Shown: positions 7,639 to 15,716, counted from the stretch's first letter. The stretch is DNA of 64,000 nucleotides from Streptomyces sp. MUM 178J (GCF_022414575.1 NZ_JADWYQ010000003.1:186001-250000), one strand, 5' to 3'. The notes: generated by a model from the letters alone, not told the origin. A program made the numbers and translations.

Positions 7639-8828
7639 CCGCGCGGGTTCCCCTGGTGATGAAGTTCGGCGGATCGGCGTTCACGGAGCTGAAGGGGTTC
7701 ACCCGGGTGGCCCGCTACGCGGCGCGACGCCGCGCGGACGGGGAACGCCCGCTGATCGTCGTCGTCAGCGCGATGTCCGGAACCACCGGCAGGCTGCGCC
7801 GGCTCCTCGACTCGCTGGCCCCCGATCCGCCCGCGGACGCCGCCGCCATGCTGCTGACCAGCGGGGAGACGGTCAGCGTCGCCCTCCTCGCCGCGGCGCT
7901 CGACGCCGAGGGCGTAGCCGCCCGTCCGCTGTCGGCGGCGGAGACCGGGCTGCTCGCCGACCGGCTGTCCGACCGGGCGCATCTGCACCGCGCCGACCCC
8001 GGGCCGCTGCGCTCCGCCCTGTACGGCTCCGACGGCGACGGCTGCCGGGTCGTCGTCGTACCGGGCGGGCAGGCCGCCGACCCTGCCGGACGCACCGTCA
8101 TGCTCGGCCGCAACAGCTCGGACCTCTCGGCGGTCGCCCTCGCGGGCGCGCTGGACGCCGCCGTGTGCGAGCTCTACTCCGACGTGCCCGGGGTGTGCAC
8201 CGCCGACCCGTATCTGGTGCCGGGTGCACGGACCCTCGACCGGATCGGCTACGCGGGCCTGCGGCGGATGTCCCGCCATGGCGCGAAGGTCGTCCACGAC
8301 AGCGCCGTCGACTGGGCCGAACGCACGGGCGTCCGGCTCCACTGCCGCCCCTTCCCCTGGGCCGCGGCCCAGGGCGCCGGCACCCTCGTGGGCCCGGGAG
8401 GCCCGTCCGCGGCAGCCGTGATCGTGCACCAGACGGACGAGGTCTGGCGCTTCCGCACCCCCTCCGAGCGCCGCCGTGCGGCCGACGCACTCCACACCCG
8501 CGACGTGCGGACGACGGCGGTCGACACCAGAAGCGGCGCATATCTGGTGACGCCACGCGAACCCGGCGCACCGCAGGGGCCTCTTGCAGCGGCCCGGCTC
8601 CACGACGACCTGTGCCTGATCACTGCCCTCGGCGAGGACGGCGCGGCGGACCACCTCCTCGTCCGCCGTACCGACGCGGAGCGGGAGGCCCGCCGCTGCC
8701 ACGATGTGCTCCACCCTCCGGGGAGCCGCCCCTCGACGGGCACCCCGCCCGGCGCGAAGTCCCGCTCCCCTCACAGCTCCGTCCTGGTCGCCGACCCGGC
8801 CGCGTCGCCGCTGCCGCCCGACGCCTGA
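7626..8828 (+). CDS. Aspartokinase (divergent, cluster-associated)
   Basis: A 400-residue aspartate kinase starting at ATG 7626 inside the previous gene's end. It phosphorylates the 4-carboxylate of L-aspartate. The kinase domain (1-250) keeps VMKFGGSAF, IVVVSAMSG, LLTSGETVS, GRNSSDLSAVALA and the DVPGVCTADPYLVPGA loop. After about 260 the usual pair of ACT domains is hard to see: the region is short, rich in Arg/His/Pro, and lacks the expected VTV-type effector-binding strands. That could make it insensitive to Thr/Lys feedback, a property seen in several secondary-metabolism aspartokinases, but this is inference. It ends the plus-strand cluster; the next gene is convergent. Confidence 0.9.
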   Translation: MAELTARVPLVMKFGGSAFTELKGFTRVARYAARRRADGERPLIVVVSAMSGTTGRLRRLLDSLAPDPPADAAAMLLTSGETVSVALLAAALDAEGVAARPLSAAETGLLADRLSDRAHLHRADPGPLRSALYGSDGDGCRVVVVPGGQAADPAGRTVMLGRNSSDLSAVALAGALDAAVCELYSDVPGVCTADPYLVPGARTLDRIGYAGLRRMSRHGAKVVHDSAVDWAERTGVRLHCRPFPWAAAQGAGTLVGPGGPSAAAVIVHQTDEVWRFRTPSERRRAADALHTRDVRTTAVDTRSGAYLVTPREPGAPQGPLAAARLHDDLCLITALGEDGAADHLLVRRTDAEREARRCHDVLHPPGSRPSTGTPPGAKSRSPHSSVLVADPAASPLPPDA

Positions 8829-9236
8829 AGTGACGTCCCGGCCGGACCGGTTCGGTGTCAGCGGCATGTGGTTGGCTTCCGCGCATGTGGGCGGCGGACT
8901 GGCCTCTTTCCACGGTGACGTCTCGGTCGACGGGGCCGCGATGGACGGACGCCGGTACGGGGGCGGCTTCGAGACCGCCCGGTTTCACGCCGATGTGACA
9001 GGTACGCCCGCGGCACACCGGAGCTGACGCGACGGGGCGTACGGGCCGGACACTCCTGGAGGCTGTCGGTGCGACTGCATGGGCTGGAGAGGCAGCCTGC
9101 GGAGGCAGTGCGCTCTCATAAGAGCGCACTGCCCAGGCCCTGCCGGATGCGGCCGGGGTCGGGGACGGGGCGAGATCGGCGCCGCCCACCGGCCGCGGAC
9201 CGGGAGCCGGGCCTGGACCACGGCCCGTGCGCCGGA
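8829..9236. other. Convergent intergenic region
   Basis: This 408-bp stretch separates aspartokinase from the convergent amidase. A 65-codon open frame (GTG 8830 to 9027) has plausible codon use but matches no family I recognise and may be chance or decayed sequence. The only clear element is the hairpin at 9104-9133. Confidence 0.5.
9104..9133. terminator. Perfect 13-bp hairpin between convergent genes
   Basis: A perfect 13-base inverted repeat (9104-9116 with 9121-9133) has a 4-base CATA loop. It lies 276 bp past the aspartokinase stop and 104 bp past the amidase stop, so it could act as a bidirectional terminator. No T-tract follows, which is common in streptomycetes. Its symmetry would also suit a dimeric repressor operator. 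Confidence 0.6.
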
Positions 9237-10688
9237 TCAGCCCCGCGCCTCGGGGAGCGCGCACCCCGCCTCCGCGAGCAGCGAGGCCACATGGGTGACG
9301 GTGCGATCTGCGAGGTACGGGCCGATGATCTGGAGGCCCATGGGCAGGCCGTCGGCGGTGCGACCCGCCGGGACGGTGGCCGCCGGCAGGCTCGCGGGTC
9401 CGGCGAGGTTGAGCCAGGACGTCTGGTCCCAGTAGCCCCGGCGCTCGCCGTCCACCGTGATGTACCGCTCGGGGACGGGCACATCGGTCTGGTCGGGCAC
9501 GGCGGCCGTCGGCGCGGCGGGCGTGATGAGCACGTCGACTCCGCCGTCGCCGAAGTAGGCCGCCCACTGCCTCCGCAGGCGCTGGCGTTCCTCGTTCGCC
9601 AGTAGCCAGTCCCGGTGGGGCATGGTGCGGGCCCGCAGGTACGCCGCGTTGGGACGCCGGTCGTCGGCGGCCAGGTCCCGCGCGGCCGCCGCCTCTCCGG
9701 CGAACGCCTCCGGGGATGCGCTGGCGGACGACCCAGCGAACATCAGGGTCTGGAAGAGGCGGTCGGAGGCCGCCATGTCCACGGGTCGCGCGGTTTCGTC
9801 GACATGGGCGCCGATGGAGCGCAGGGACTTGCAGACGTCCTCCAGCAGCGCGCGGGTCTCGGAGTCCACGGGGCAGTACGAGGAGTCGGCCCAGACGCCG
9901 ATGCGGTACTCGTGCAGCCGTCCGCGACGAGGGGCGGGCAGCTCCAGCCGCCAGGCTGCGCCGTCCTCGGGCGACGGGCCGGCCAGGACGCCCAGGGCGA
10001 GGTCGAGGTCGGCCGCGCTGCGCGCGAGAGGACCCAGGGTGAGCATGTCGGAGGACGAGAGCCAGCCGGGCGGGCGGGGGATATGACCGCGGGTCGGCAC
10101 GATTCCGTGGCTGGTGCGCAGGGTGTAGACGCCGCAGTAGTGGCCTGGCAGCCGCAGCGATCCCGCGAGGTCGCTGCCGATGCCCAGGGGGCTCAGACGG
10201 GCCGCCACGGCGGCCGCGGCGCCCCCCGAGGAGCCGCCGGCGGTGCGCTGCGGGTCGTGCGGGTTGGGTGTGGTGCCGAACAGCGGATTGCCGGTCTGGA
10301 GGTCCTGGCACATCGGCGGGGTGTTGGTCTTGCCGAGGATGACGGCGCCGGCCGCACGGAGCCGCGCCACCGCGTCGGCGTCCTGTGCCGGTATATGGCT
10401 GGCCAGGTCGGTCGCTCCGCACGTGGTGCGCAGTCCCTCGGTCTCCAGCGAGTCCTTGACGACGACCGGCAGGCCGAGCAGCGGCCCGTCCGCCCGGCCT
10501 CCGGCTCGCCGCTCGTCCGCGGCTGCCGCCGCGGCCAGCGCGCCCTCGCGGTCGGGGGTGACGACCGCGTTGTACTCGGGGTGGCGGTCGATGCGCTCCA
10601 GGTGCGCGGTGGTCAGTTCGCGGCTGGAGACCTCTCCGCGTTCCAGCGCGTGCAGCTGTTCGGAGGCGGAGTGGTGCGTCAGGTCCAT
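9237..10688 (-). CDS. Amidase (amidase-signature family)
   Basis: A 483-residue amidase-signature hydrolase. The Ser-cisSer-Lys centre is visible: Lys in PVVVKDSLE, the Gly/Ser-rich QRTAGGSSGGAAAAVAAR, and the nucleophile loop GIGSDLAGSLRLPGHY, in which the usual GG-S-IR pattern is replaced by AGSLR but the Ser is kept. Length and the C-terminal LNLAGPASLPAATVP segment are normal for the family. It hydrolyses an amide or C-N bond of unknown substrate. The start ATG 10688 overlaps the end of the membrane-protein gene by 10 bases, making it the last gene of a four-gene minus-strand operon. GatA is excluded because no GatB/GatC partners are present. Confidence 0.9.
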   Translation of the reverse strand: MDLTHHSASEQLHALERGEVSSRELTTAHLERIDRHPEYNAVVTPDREGALAAAAAADERRAGGRADGPLLGLPVVVKDSLETEGLRTTCGATDLASHIPAQDADAVARLRAAGAVILGKTNTPPMCQDLQTGNPLFGTTPNPHDPQRTAGGSSGGAAAAVAARLSPLGIGSDLAGSLRLPGHYCGVYTLRTSHGIVPTRGHIPRPPGWLSSSDMLTLGPLARSAADLDLALGVLAGPSPEDGAAWRLELPAPRRGRLHEYRIGVWADSSYCPVDSETRALLEDVCKSLRSIGAHVDETARPVDMAASDRLFQTLMFAGSSASASPEAFAGEAAAARDLAADDRRPNAAYLRARTMPHRDWLLANEERQRLRRQWAAYFGDGGVDVLITPAAPTAAVPDQTDVPVPERYITVDGERRGYWDQTSWLNLAGPASLPAATVPAGRTADGLPMGLQIIGPYLADRTVTHVASLLAEAGCALPEARG

Positions 10689-11896
10689 GAAGGGGCGGCT
10701 TCCTCTTGGGCGGGTTCGGTGTCGAAACGGGCGGCGATGCGCAGCAGCGCGCGGACGTCGTCGTCCGGGGTGCGCACGTCGTCGCGGGTCTCGGCGTCGG
10801 CGTACTCGGTCGGGGTCTGCGGGGATTCGTCGCGGCGGTAGGCGGTGAGCGCGGCGCGGAGTTGGTCGGCGGTGACGGCGGAGGCCAGTTCTGCGCCGGT
10901 GAGGCCGGCGGCGCGGTGGCGCTGCTCGGCCGCGCGGCGTACGGATTCGTCCAGGTGCTGCTGCAGGGCCCATTGGCCGTCCCGGATTTCCACGGCACGC
11001 CGATACAGCCGCCAGTTGATGTCCCAGACCCGCAGTCGGGCCACGGCGTCGGTGCGGGCGGGCTGGAGCGCGATCGTGGGCATGGCGCGGTGCACGGTCT
11101 TCCACAGCGGCGCCAGCCGCCGGTAGTCGCGGTGCGCCCGTATCCAGGCGCGCGCATTCGGTACGGCGTGCACCGCCACGGTCGGGATGAAGAACCCCGC
11201 CAGTGTGAGCGTGGTGCCGCCGTCCGCGCAGATCCACGCGAAGCTCTCGGCGTCCGCCGACGGAGGGGTGAGGTCCAGCAGGGAGGCGCCGACTCCGGCG
11301 AGGCGTACGGCGCTGTAGCCGAAGGTCATCAGTGCGCCGATGCCCACGACTCGCAGTCCGCGAGCCACCCACACCTGGTCCGTGCGGCGTGCGGCCGTCC
11401 AGCAGCCCACGGCGAGGACGGTCTCGCCGACGGTGTAGGCGACGATATAGAGGGTCAGATACGCCTGATAGACGCCGGTGTGGATGTAGTTGGCGGTGAA
11501 ACCCTGAGGAGTCGTCCGGCCGGCCGGCGTGAGCTGGAAGAAGAGCACCGCCAGGGCTGCGATGACCCCGGCCCCGGCCGCCAGGCACACGCGCGCCCGC
11601 TTCCGTGCTCTGTCCGGGGGCAGTGCCCAGTAGGCGAGCACGACCGGTTGGAGGGCCAGCAGCGCGACGACGGAGCCGAACGCTCCGAGGATTCCGGTGG
11701 AGGGCCGTCCGGTGATGTCGTCCAGAAGCCGCCAGACCGGTTCCAGGGACACCAGGAAGGAGAGGGCGGAGAAGCCGTAGACGCCGGCGAGCGCGGCCAG
11801 CGCGCGGTCCTGGCGCAGATGCCGCGGGGGCCAGCACAGCAGGAGGAATCCGGTGACGGCCAGGGTCAGGCATATGGGGTGGAGGAGTTGCTGCAC
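10679..11896 (-). CDS. MAB_1171c-type multi-helix membrane protein (DUF6545-like)
   Basis: A 405-residue protein starting at GTG 11896. The first 230 residues form about seven hydrophobic helices; the remaining 175 form a soluble Arg/Asp-rich domain (from NARAWIRAHRDYRRLAPLWKT onward, including VWDINWRLYRRAVEIRDG). This layout is the one annotated as MAB_1171c family putative transporter; transport activity has not been shown for the family to my knowledge. Genes of this family usually lie directly downstream of an ImmA/IrrE-like metallopeptidase and an XRE regulator, as here (7 bp after the peptidase gene). Confidence 0.82.
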   Translation of the reverse strand: MQQLLHPICLTLAVTGFLLLCWPPRHLRQDRALAALAGVYGFSALSFLVSLEPVWRLLDDITGRPSTGILGAFGSVVALLALQPVVLAYWALPPDRARKRARVCLAAGAGVIAALAVLFFQLTPAGRTTPQGFTANYIHTGVYQAYLTLYIVAYTVGETVLAVGCWTAARRTDQVWVARGLRVVGIGALMTFGYSAVRLAGVGASLLDLTPPSADAESFAWICADGGTTLTLAGFFIPTVAVHAVPNARAWIRAHRDYRRLAPLWKTVHRAMPTIALQPARTDAVARLRVWDINWRLYRRAVEIRDGQWALQQHLDESVRRAAEQRHRAAGLTGAELASAVTADQLRAALTAYRRDESPQTPTEYADAETRDDVRTPDDDVRALLRIAARFDTEPAQEEAAPSWT

Positions 11897-11903
11897 GGGT
11901 TTC

Positions 11904-12413
11904 CTATGTCCTCCTGCGCAGCAGCGTCTCTGCCGCGCGGTCGTGATCCGCTATCTGCCGGGTACGCCGGTGGACATGGCGCTGCAGGTAGGAGCCGATC
12001 AGTTCGGCTTCCCGTTCGTCCCGGTAGGTGTATTCGCTGCGGCCCAGCATCATCTTCACCACCTCCGGGTCGATATTGGGGAACAGTCGCTCGGGGACCG
12101 GACTGACCGGTGAAAAGGCTGGATTTTCATGGTGGTTGCGCAGGATGTGCGCTATTTCATGCGCGAGAATATGGTCCTGGTGGGCCCGGCTGGTGTCCTC
12201 GTGGATGAATATGTAGTCCATGTCCTCAACGGTCCGTATCCACATGCCGCACACGCCGAATGCGCTGCCGGCGGGTGCGGGCAGGAGGTGGATGGGGCAG
12301 CCCGTCCGCTGTTCTATGGCCGGAAGCAGTTCCCGGATGCTGCCCGCCGGGGGCAGGTCGAGGCTCTGGACGAAGCGGCGGCTGTCCCGCCGCATGGTGT
12401 CCCGGTGTATCAC
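11904..12413 (-). CDS. ImmA/IrrE-like zinc metallopeptidase (toxin-like domain)
   Basis: A 169-residue protein with the zinc-peptidase motif HILAHEIAHIL near residue 85 and a third ligand candidate in the YRDEREAELIG helix about 45 residues later. In phage and mobile-element systems ImmA/IrrE proteases cleave a partner XRE repressor; in streptomycetes the standalone form accompanies an XRE gene and a MAB_1171c membrane protein. Start GTG 12413 overlaps the stop of a 44-codon upstream frame (GTGA), so it is translationally coupled to that frame. Its normal XRE partner is reduced to this stub here. Confidence 0.85.
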   Translation of the reverse strand: MIHRDTMRRDSRRFVQSLDLPPAGSIRELLPAIEQRTGCPIHLLPAPAGSAFGVCGMWIRTVEDMDYIFIHEDTSRAHQDHILAHEIAHILRNHHENPAFSPVSPVPERLFPNIDPEVVKMMLGRSEYTYRDEREAELIGSYLQRHVHRRTRQIADHDRAAETLLRRRT

Positions 12414-12544
12414 GGCTTGCGGCCCGCGCTCTTGTCGGCCGAGCCCGGGGGTAGTCCTTCCCCCTCAAGCCTGTTCAGTCGCTCACCGAGGCTGTTCTCC
12501 GGCACAACGGCCTCCCGGCTGTGATTGATCTGAGTCTGCAGCAT
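12410..12544 (-). CDS. 44-codon ORF resembling the N-terminus of an XRE regulator (stub)
   Basis: ATG 12544 to TGA 12410-12412 encodes MLQTQINHSREAVVP, then SLGERLNRLEGEGLPPG and a Lys/Arg-rich end. The SLGERLNRL-x-PPG pattern is how many streptomycete XRE regulators of the ImmA/IrrE cassette begin, but the helix-turn-helix that should follow is missing and the frame closes directly on the metallopeptidase start. It may be the 5' remnant of a deleted repressor retained because it provides translational coupling, or a real micro-protein. Confidence 0.45.
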   Translation of the reverse strand: MLQTQINHSREAVVPENSLGERLNRLEGEGLPPGSADKSAGRKP

Positions 12545-12612
12545 AGGCCGCGTCAGATTATCTGAGATCAAAGGGGGCGATCCAGTCGGCGCGTGTGGAA
12601 GGCCACTTCTGT

Positions 12613-14778
12613 TTACAGGTCAACGATCCGGTGTTCTGCAACGTCCAGTTCCGCCCAGATCGTTTTTCCGCCGGCATGGTGGCGTGTCCCCCAGCGCCGG
12701 GCCAACTGGGCGACCAGCAGCAGGCCGCGGCCGCCTTCGTCGAAGGTGCGGGCCCGCCGCAGATGCGGGGCGGTGCTGCTGCTGTCGGAGACCTCGCAGA
12801 GAAGTGAGGCGTCGCGGATCAGGCGCAGCTGGATGGGCGGCTGCCCGTAGCGGATCGCGTTGGTGACGAGTTCGCTGACCACCAGTTCTGCGGTGAACCC
12901 CAGGTCGTCCAGCCGCCATTGCGCCAGGCTGGCCAGCGTCCGTGCGCGGCTGTCGGCCACCGCGGCCGGGTCGGACGGCACGTCCCAGGTGGCGACCTGG
13001 CTGGTGTCGAGGGCCCGGGTGCGGGCGACGAGCAGCGCGACGTCGTCCTGGGGCTTTGCGGGCAGCAGGGTGTGGATCAGGTCGTCGCACAGGGCGTCCA
13101 GCGAGGCGGCGGGCCGCTCCAGGCATTGGAGAAGGAGTGTCATGCCGTTGCCGGGGTCGTGCTCGGACCCCGCGACGAGGCCGTCCGTGTACAGCGTGAG
13201 GACGCTGCCGGGGGGCAGCTCCCACTCGACCGTTTCGAATGGCAGACCGCCCACCCCGAGCGGGGGGCCGGGGGGAATGTCGACGTACTCCGCGGCGCCG
13301 CCCGGTGTGACGACGGCGGGCGGCGGGTGCCCGGCCGCAGCGGCCGAGCAGTGGCGCGAGACCGGGTCGTAGACCACGTACAGGCATGTGGCGATGAGAC
13401 CCGTTGAGGGGTCGAGGCCGGGCTCTGCGGTGGGGTCCTCCTCGGCGGCCAGGTGGGTGACCAGGTCGTCGAGATGGACGAGGAGTTCGTCGGCGGGGAG
13501 GTCGACGTCGGCCAGGGTGCGCACTGCGATCCGCAGGCGTCCCATGGTGGCGGAGGCACGCAGACCGTGGCCCACCACGTCGCCGACGACCAGTGCGACC
13601 CGGGCGCCGGACAGCGGGATCACATCGAACCAGTCGCCGCCCAGCCCCGCCCTGGTGAGGGCCGGGAAGTAGCGGTAGGCGGCCTCGACGGCGTCCTGGG
13701 CGGCCAGGCGGCGGGGGAGCAGGCTGCGTTGCAGGCCCAGGGCGGTTGTGCGTTCGAGGGTGTACAGGCGGGCGTTGTCCACGGCCACGGCGGCCCGGGC
13801 GCCGATCTCCTGGGCGAGGAGCAGATCGTCCTGGTCGAAGGAGTCCTGGCGTCGATGGCGGGCGAGGACGGCCACGCCGAGGGTGATGCCCCGGGCGAGC
13901 AGCGGGATGACCATGACCGAGTGGATCCCGAAGGACCGCACCACCTCGGACCGCTCCGGATCGGCTCGCTGCCAGCTGGAGAAGTCCTCGTCGACCGCGC
14001 GGTGCAGCGAGGGCCGGCCGGTGGTCAGGCAGCGGACGGGAGGTGTGGACTGCGGATAGTGGTCCACCTCGCCCGGCTGGATTATCGCCTCGGGCACGCC
14101 GGGGAGCACCGACTGCTGCCCCGCGCGCCGCAGGGCGACGGCGCCGGTGGCGGCAGGTCTCGGCTCGGCGCCGCGGAACAGGGAGTCCAGCAGGTCGACG
14201 GTGACGAAGTCGGCCAGCCGACCCGCCATCGCGTCTGCCATCTCCTGCGCCGTATGGGTCACGTCCAGAGTGCTGCCCACCTGTGTGCTCACGTCGTTCA
14301 GCAGGGCGAGCCGCTCCCGGGCCAGGTGCTGCTCGGTGACGTCCAGGGCGGAGAGCTGCAGATGCCGCACCCGGCCCGCCGGAGTCTTGATCGGGGACAC
14401 GGTCACGGACCAGACCCTCTCCCCGGCCTCCGGCCGGGCTCTGCCCCGCACCAGGAACTGCTCGGGCTCACCGGTCTGGAACACCCGACGCATGCCGTCC
14501 TCGACCGTGCGGCAGGCGTGGGGCGGCAGGATCTCGGTGATGCGCCGACCGTACATCTGCTCTTCGGTGAAGCCCAGCTCCCGTGCGGCGCCGGAGCTCG
14601 CGCGCAGGGCCCGCAACCCGGAGTCGAACACCATGACGGGCAGGTGGCACTGTGTGAACGCCTCATCCGTCGTGATCGGGTCCGGGCGCGGTTCCGGTGG
14701 TGGTTCCGGGTGCGGTTCCGGATCCGGGAGCGCGCGGCCGCCGTCGCCGGGTGGGGTGGCATCGTGCATGTCGATCAT
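12613..14778 (-). CDS. PAS-GAF-PP2C (SpoIIE-type) phosphatase with C-terminal anti-sigma HATPase
   Basis: A 721-residue signalling protein. After a Pro/Glu-rich N-terminus, residues 35-165 form a PAS domain (SSGAARELGFTEEQMYGRRI), 170-350 a GAF domain, 370-590 a PP2C phosphatase with GGDWFDVI, GDVVGHGLRASA, GHPPPAV and LYTDGLV metal-binding motifs, and 600-715 a histidine-kinase-like ATPase with N-box ELVTNAIRYG and FDEGGRGLLLV. Proteins of this kind dephosphorylate anti-anti-sigma factors (and may rephosphorylate them through the ATPase), tuning alternative sigma factors. Streptomycetes encode dozens and no partner is adjacent. An alternative in-frame ATG is at 14769. Confidence 0.92.
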   Translation of the reverse strand: MIDMHDATPPGDGGRALPDPEPHPEPPPEPRPDPITTDEAFTQCHLPVMVFDSGLRALRASSGAARELGFTEEQMYGRRITEILPPHACRTVEDGMRRVFQTGEPEQFLVRGRARPEAGERVWSVTVSPIKTPAGRVRHLQLSALDVTEQHLARERLALLNDVSTQVGSTLDVTHTAQEMADAMAGRLADFVTVDLLDSLFRGAEPRPAATGAVALRRAGQQSVLPGVPEAIIQPGEVDHYPQSTPPVRCLTTGRPSLHRAVDEDFSSWQRADPERSEVVRSFGIHSVMVIPLLARGITLGVAVLARHRRQDSFDQDDLLLAQEIGARAAVAVDNARLYTLERTTALGLQRSLLPRRLAAQDAVEAAYRYFPALTRAGLGGDWFDVIPLSGARVALVVGDVVGHGLRASATMGRLRIAVRTLADVDLPADELLVHLDDLVTHLAAEEDPTAEPGLDPSTGLIATCLYVVYDPVSRHCSAAAAGHPPPAVVTPGGAAEYVDIPPGPPLGVGGLPFETVEWELPPGSVLTLYTDGLVAGSEHDPGNGMTLLLQCLERPAASLDALCDDLIHTLLPAKPQDDVALLVARTRALDTSQVATWDVPSDPAAVADSRARTLASLAQWRLDDLGFTAELVVSELVTNAIRYGQPPIQLRLIRDASLLCEVSDSSSTAPHLRRARTFDEGGRGLLLVAQLARRWGTRHHAGGKTIWAELDVAEHRIVDL

Positions 14779-14975
14779 CGCCTATTCCGGCCCCCGTGGA
14801 CCCTGGCCTTGGGGAAGGCTGCCGCAGAACAGCCGGCACAGCCGCGGAACACCGGCCCGCGAAGCGTCCGCCACGCCGTACCGACCCCCTACACCTACTT
14901 CTACCGCCCTCAGCCCGCATGCGCGCGCCATGGCCCTCGGCGGCGATGTCGGCCGTCGTCGAGCAAGCGCCTGTT

Positions 14976-15380
14976 TCAGCTGCTTGTGTCGGGTGCGGTG
15001 AGTGAGGTGAGGGCGGCGTCGAGGCGACGGGTGGCTTCCTCGGCGATCGGGCGGAGGGCGTCGAGCTCGGTGAGGGCCACCATCGTGTTCGGGTCCAGGG
15101 CCTGTACGGCGGTGCGGTCGCCGTCGCGGCGGACGACGACGTTGCAGGGCAGCAGCAGGCCGATGGAGCGGTCGGCGTCCAGGGCGCGGTGGGCGAGGGG
15201 CGGGTTGCAGGCGCCGAGGATGACGTAGTCCTCCATGTCGTGGTCGAGCTTGGCCTTGAGGGTGGCGGCGACGTCGATCTCGGTGAGGATGCCGAAACCC
15301 TGCTCGGCGAGGGACTCGCGGGTGCGGGCGACGGCGGTGGCGAAGTCGGCGTCGAGGTGGATGGTCCGGTCGTAGCGCAT
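14976..15380 (-). CDS. DUF302 family protein
   Basis: A 134-residue soluble protein beginning MRYDRTIHLDADFATAV, with the DUF302 core LAEQGFGILTEIDVAATLKAKL and the conserved ILGACNPPLAHRAL segment containing a Cys. Family function is unproven; DUF302 genes often lie beside sulfur- or redox-responsive genes, and this one is divergent from a persulfide dioxygenase, sharing a 336-bp region with two CsoR/CstR-type operators. It may therefore belong to the same regulon, although those operators are close to the other gene. Confidence 0.85.
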   Translation of the reverse strand: MRYDRTIHLDADFATAVARTRESLAEQGFGILTEIDVAATLKAKLDHDMEDYVILGACNPPLAHRALDADRSIGLLLPCNVVVRRDGDRTAVQALDPNTMVALTELDALRPIAEEATRRLDAALTSLTAPDTSS

Positions 15381-15399
15381 GGCGTTGGCCTGCCCTTTC

Positions 15400-15560
15400 G
15401 GTCGTCTGGCCGGTCTGGCCGGTCTGGTCAGTCGTCTGGTGGGTCGTCTGGCGGGGCTGGTCGGTCTGGTCGGTCTGGTCAGTCGTCTGGTGGGTCGTCT
15501 GGCCGCTCTGGCCGCCCTGGTCGCTCTGGCTGGTCGTCTGGTCGTTCGGCTCGTCCCGTG
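15400..15560. repeat. Short-period tandem repeat array in divergent promoter region
   Basis: About 160 bp built from GGTCTGGTC / GGTCGTCTGG units in near 9-base phase. A 32-base block at 15421-15452 recurs exactly at 15472-15503. The array is upstream of the DUF302 gene and gives spurious open frames on the plus strand of Gly-Arg-Ser or Leu-Val-Gly composition. Replication slippage is the simplest origin. Confidence 0.85.
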
Positions 15561-15642
15561 AGGTGGGGGACGGGTGTCCGGCCGTGTGCGAGGTACCCGT
15601 GAGGTGTCGCTCGGGTACCCAGGAGTTCCCCGCCCTTGGGAA

Positions 15643-15656
15643 TACCCCCCGGGGTA
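15643..15656. promoter_or_regulatory. CstR/CsoR-type operator, site 1
   Basis: Arms TACCCC and GGGGTA with a 2-base CC spacer. The same arms recur at 15678-15691 and 18744-18757. It lies 61 bp upstream of the dioxygenase start and just after a TTGGGA that could be a -35, so bound repressor would block polymerase. The RcnR/CsoR/CstR family binds such C-tract/G-tract palindromes. Confidence 0.75.
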
Positions 15657-15677
15657 CTCATGCTACCGTCGACAACA

Positions 15678-15691
15678 TACCCCCCGGGGTA
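15678..15691. promoter_or_regulatory. CstR/CsoR-type operator, site 2
   Basis: Second copy of TACCCC-CC-GGGGTA, offset 35 bp from site 1 and ending 25 bp before the GTG of the persulfide dioxygenase gene. Two sites in tandem on the same promoter suggest cooperative or layered repression by two tetramers. Confidence 0.75.
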
Positions 15692-15716
15692 ATTCTTCAC
15701 TGGAAGGGAGTACCTC

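Noticed and set aside
9237..10688. GatA subunit of the aspartyl/glutamyl-tRNA amidotransferase
   Set aside because: No GatB/GatC neighbours, and the nucleophile loop deviates from GatA; a stand-alone amidase fits better.
8620..11157. 845-codon minus-strand frame across the amidase and membrane-protein genes
   Set aside because: Arg/Pro/Ala-rich shadow frame; the amidase and MAB_1171c frames with real motifs occupy the same DNA.
15379..15561. 60-codon frame of Leu/Val/Gly repeats that looks like a membrane peptide
   Set aside because: It comes entirely from the tandem repeat array upstream of DUF302 and has no ribosome site.
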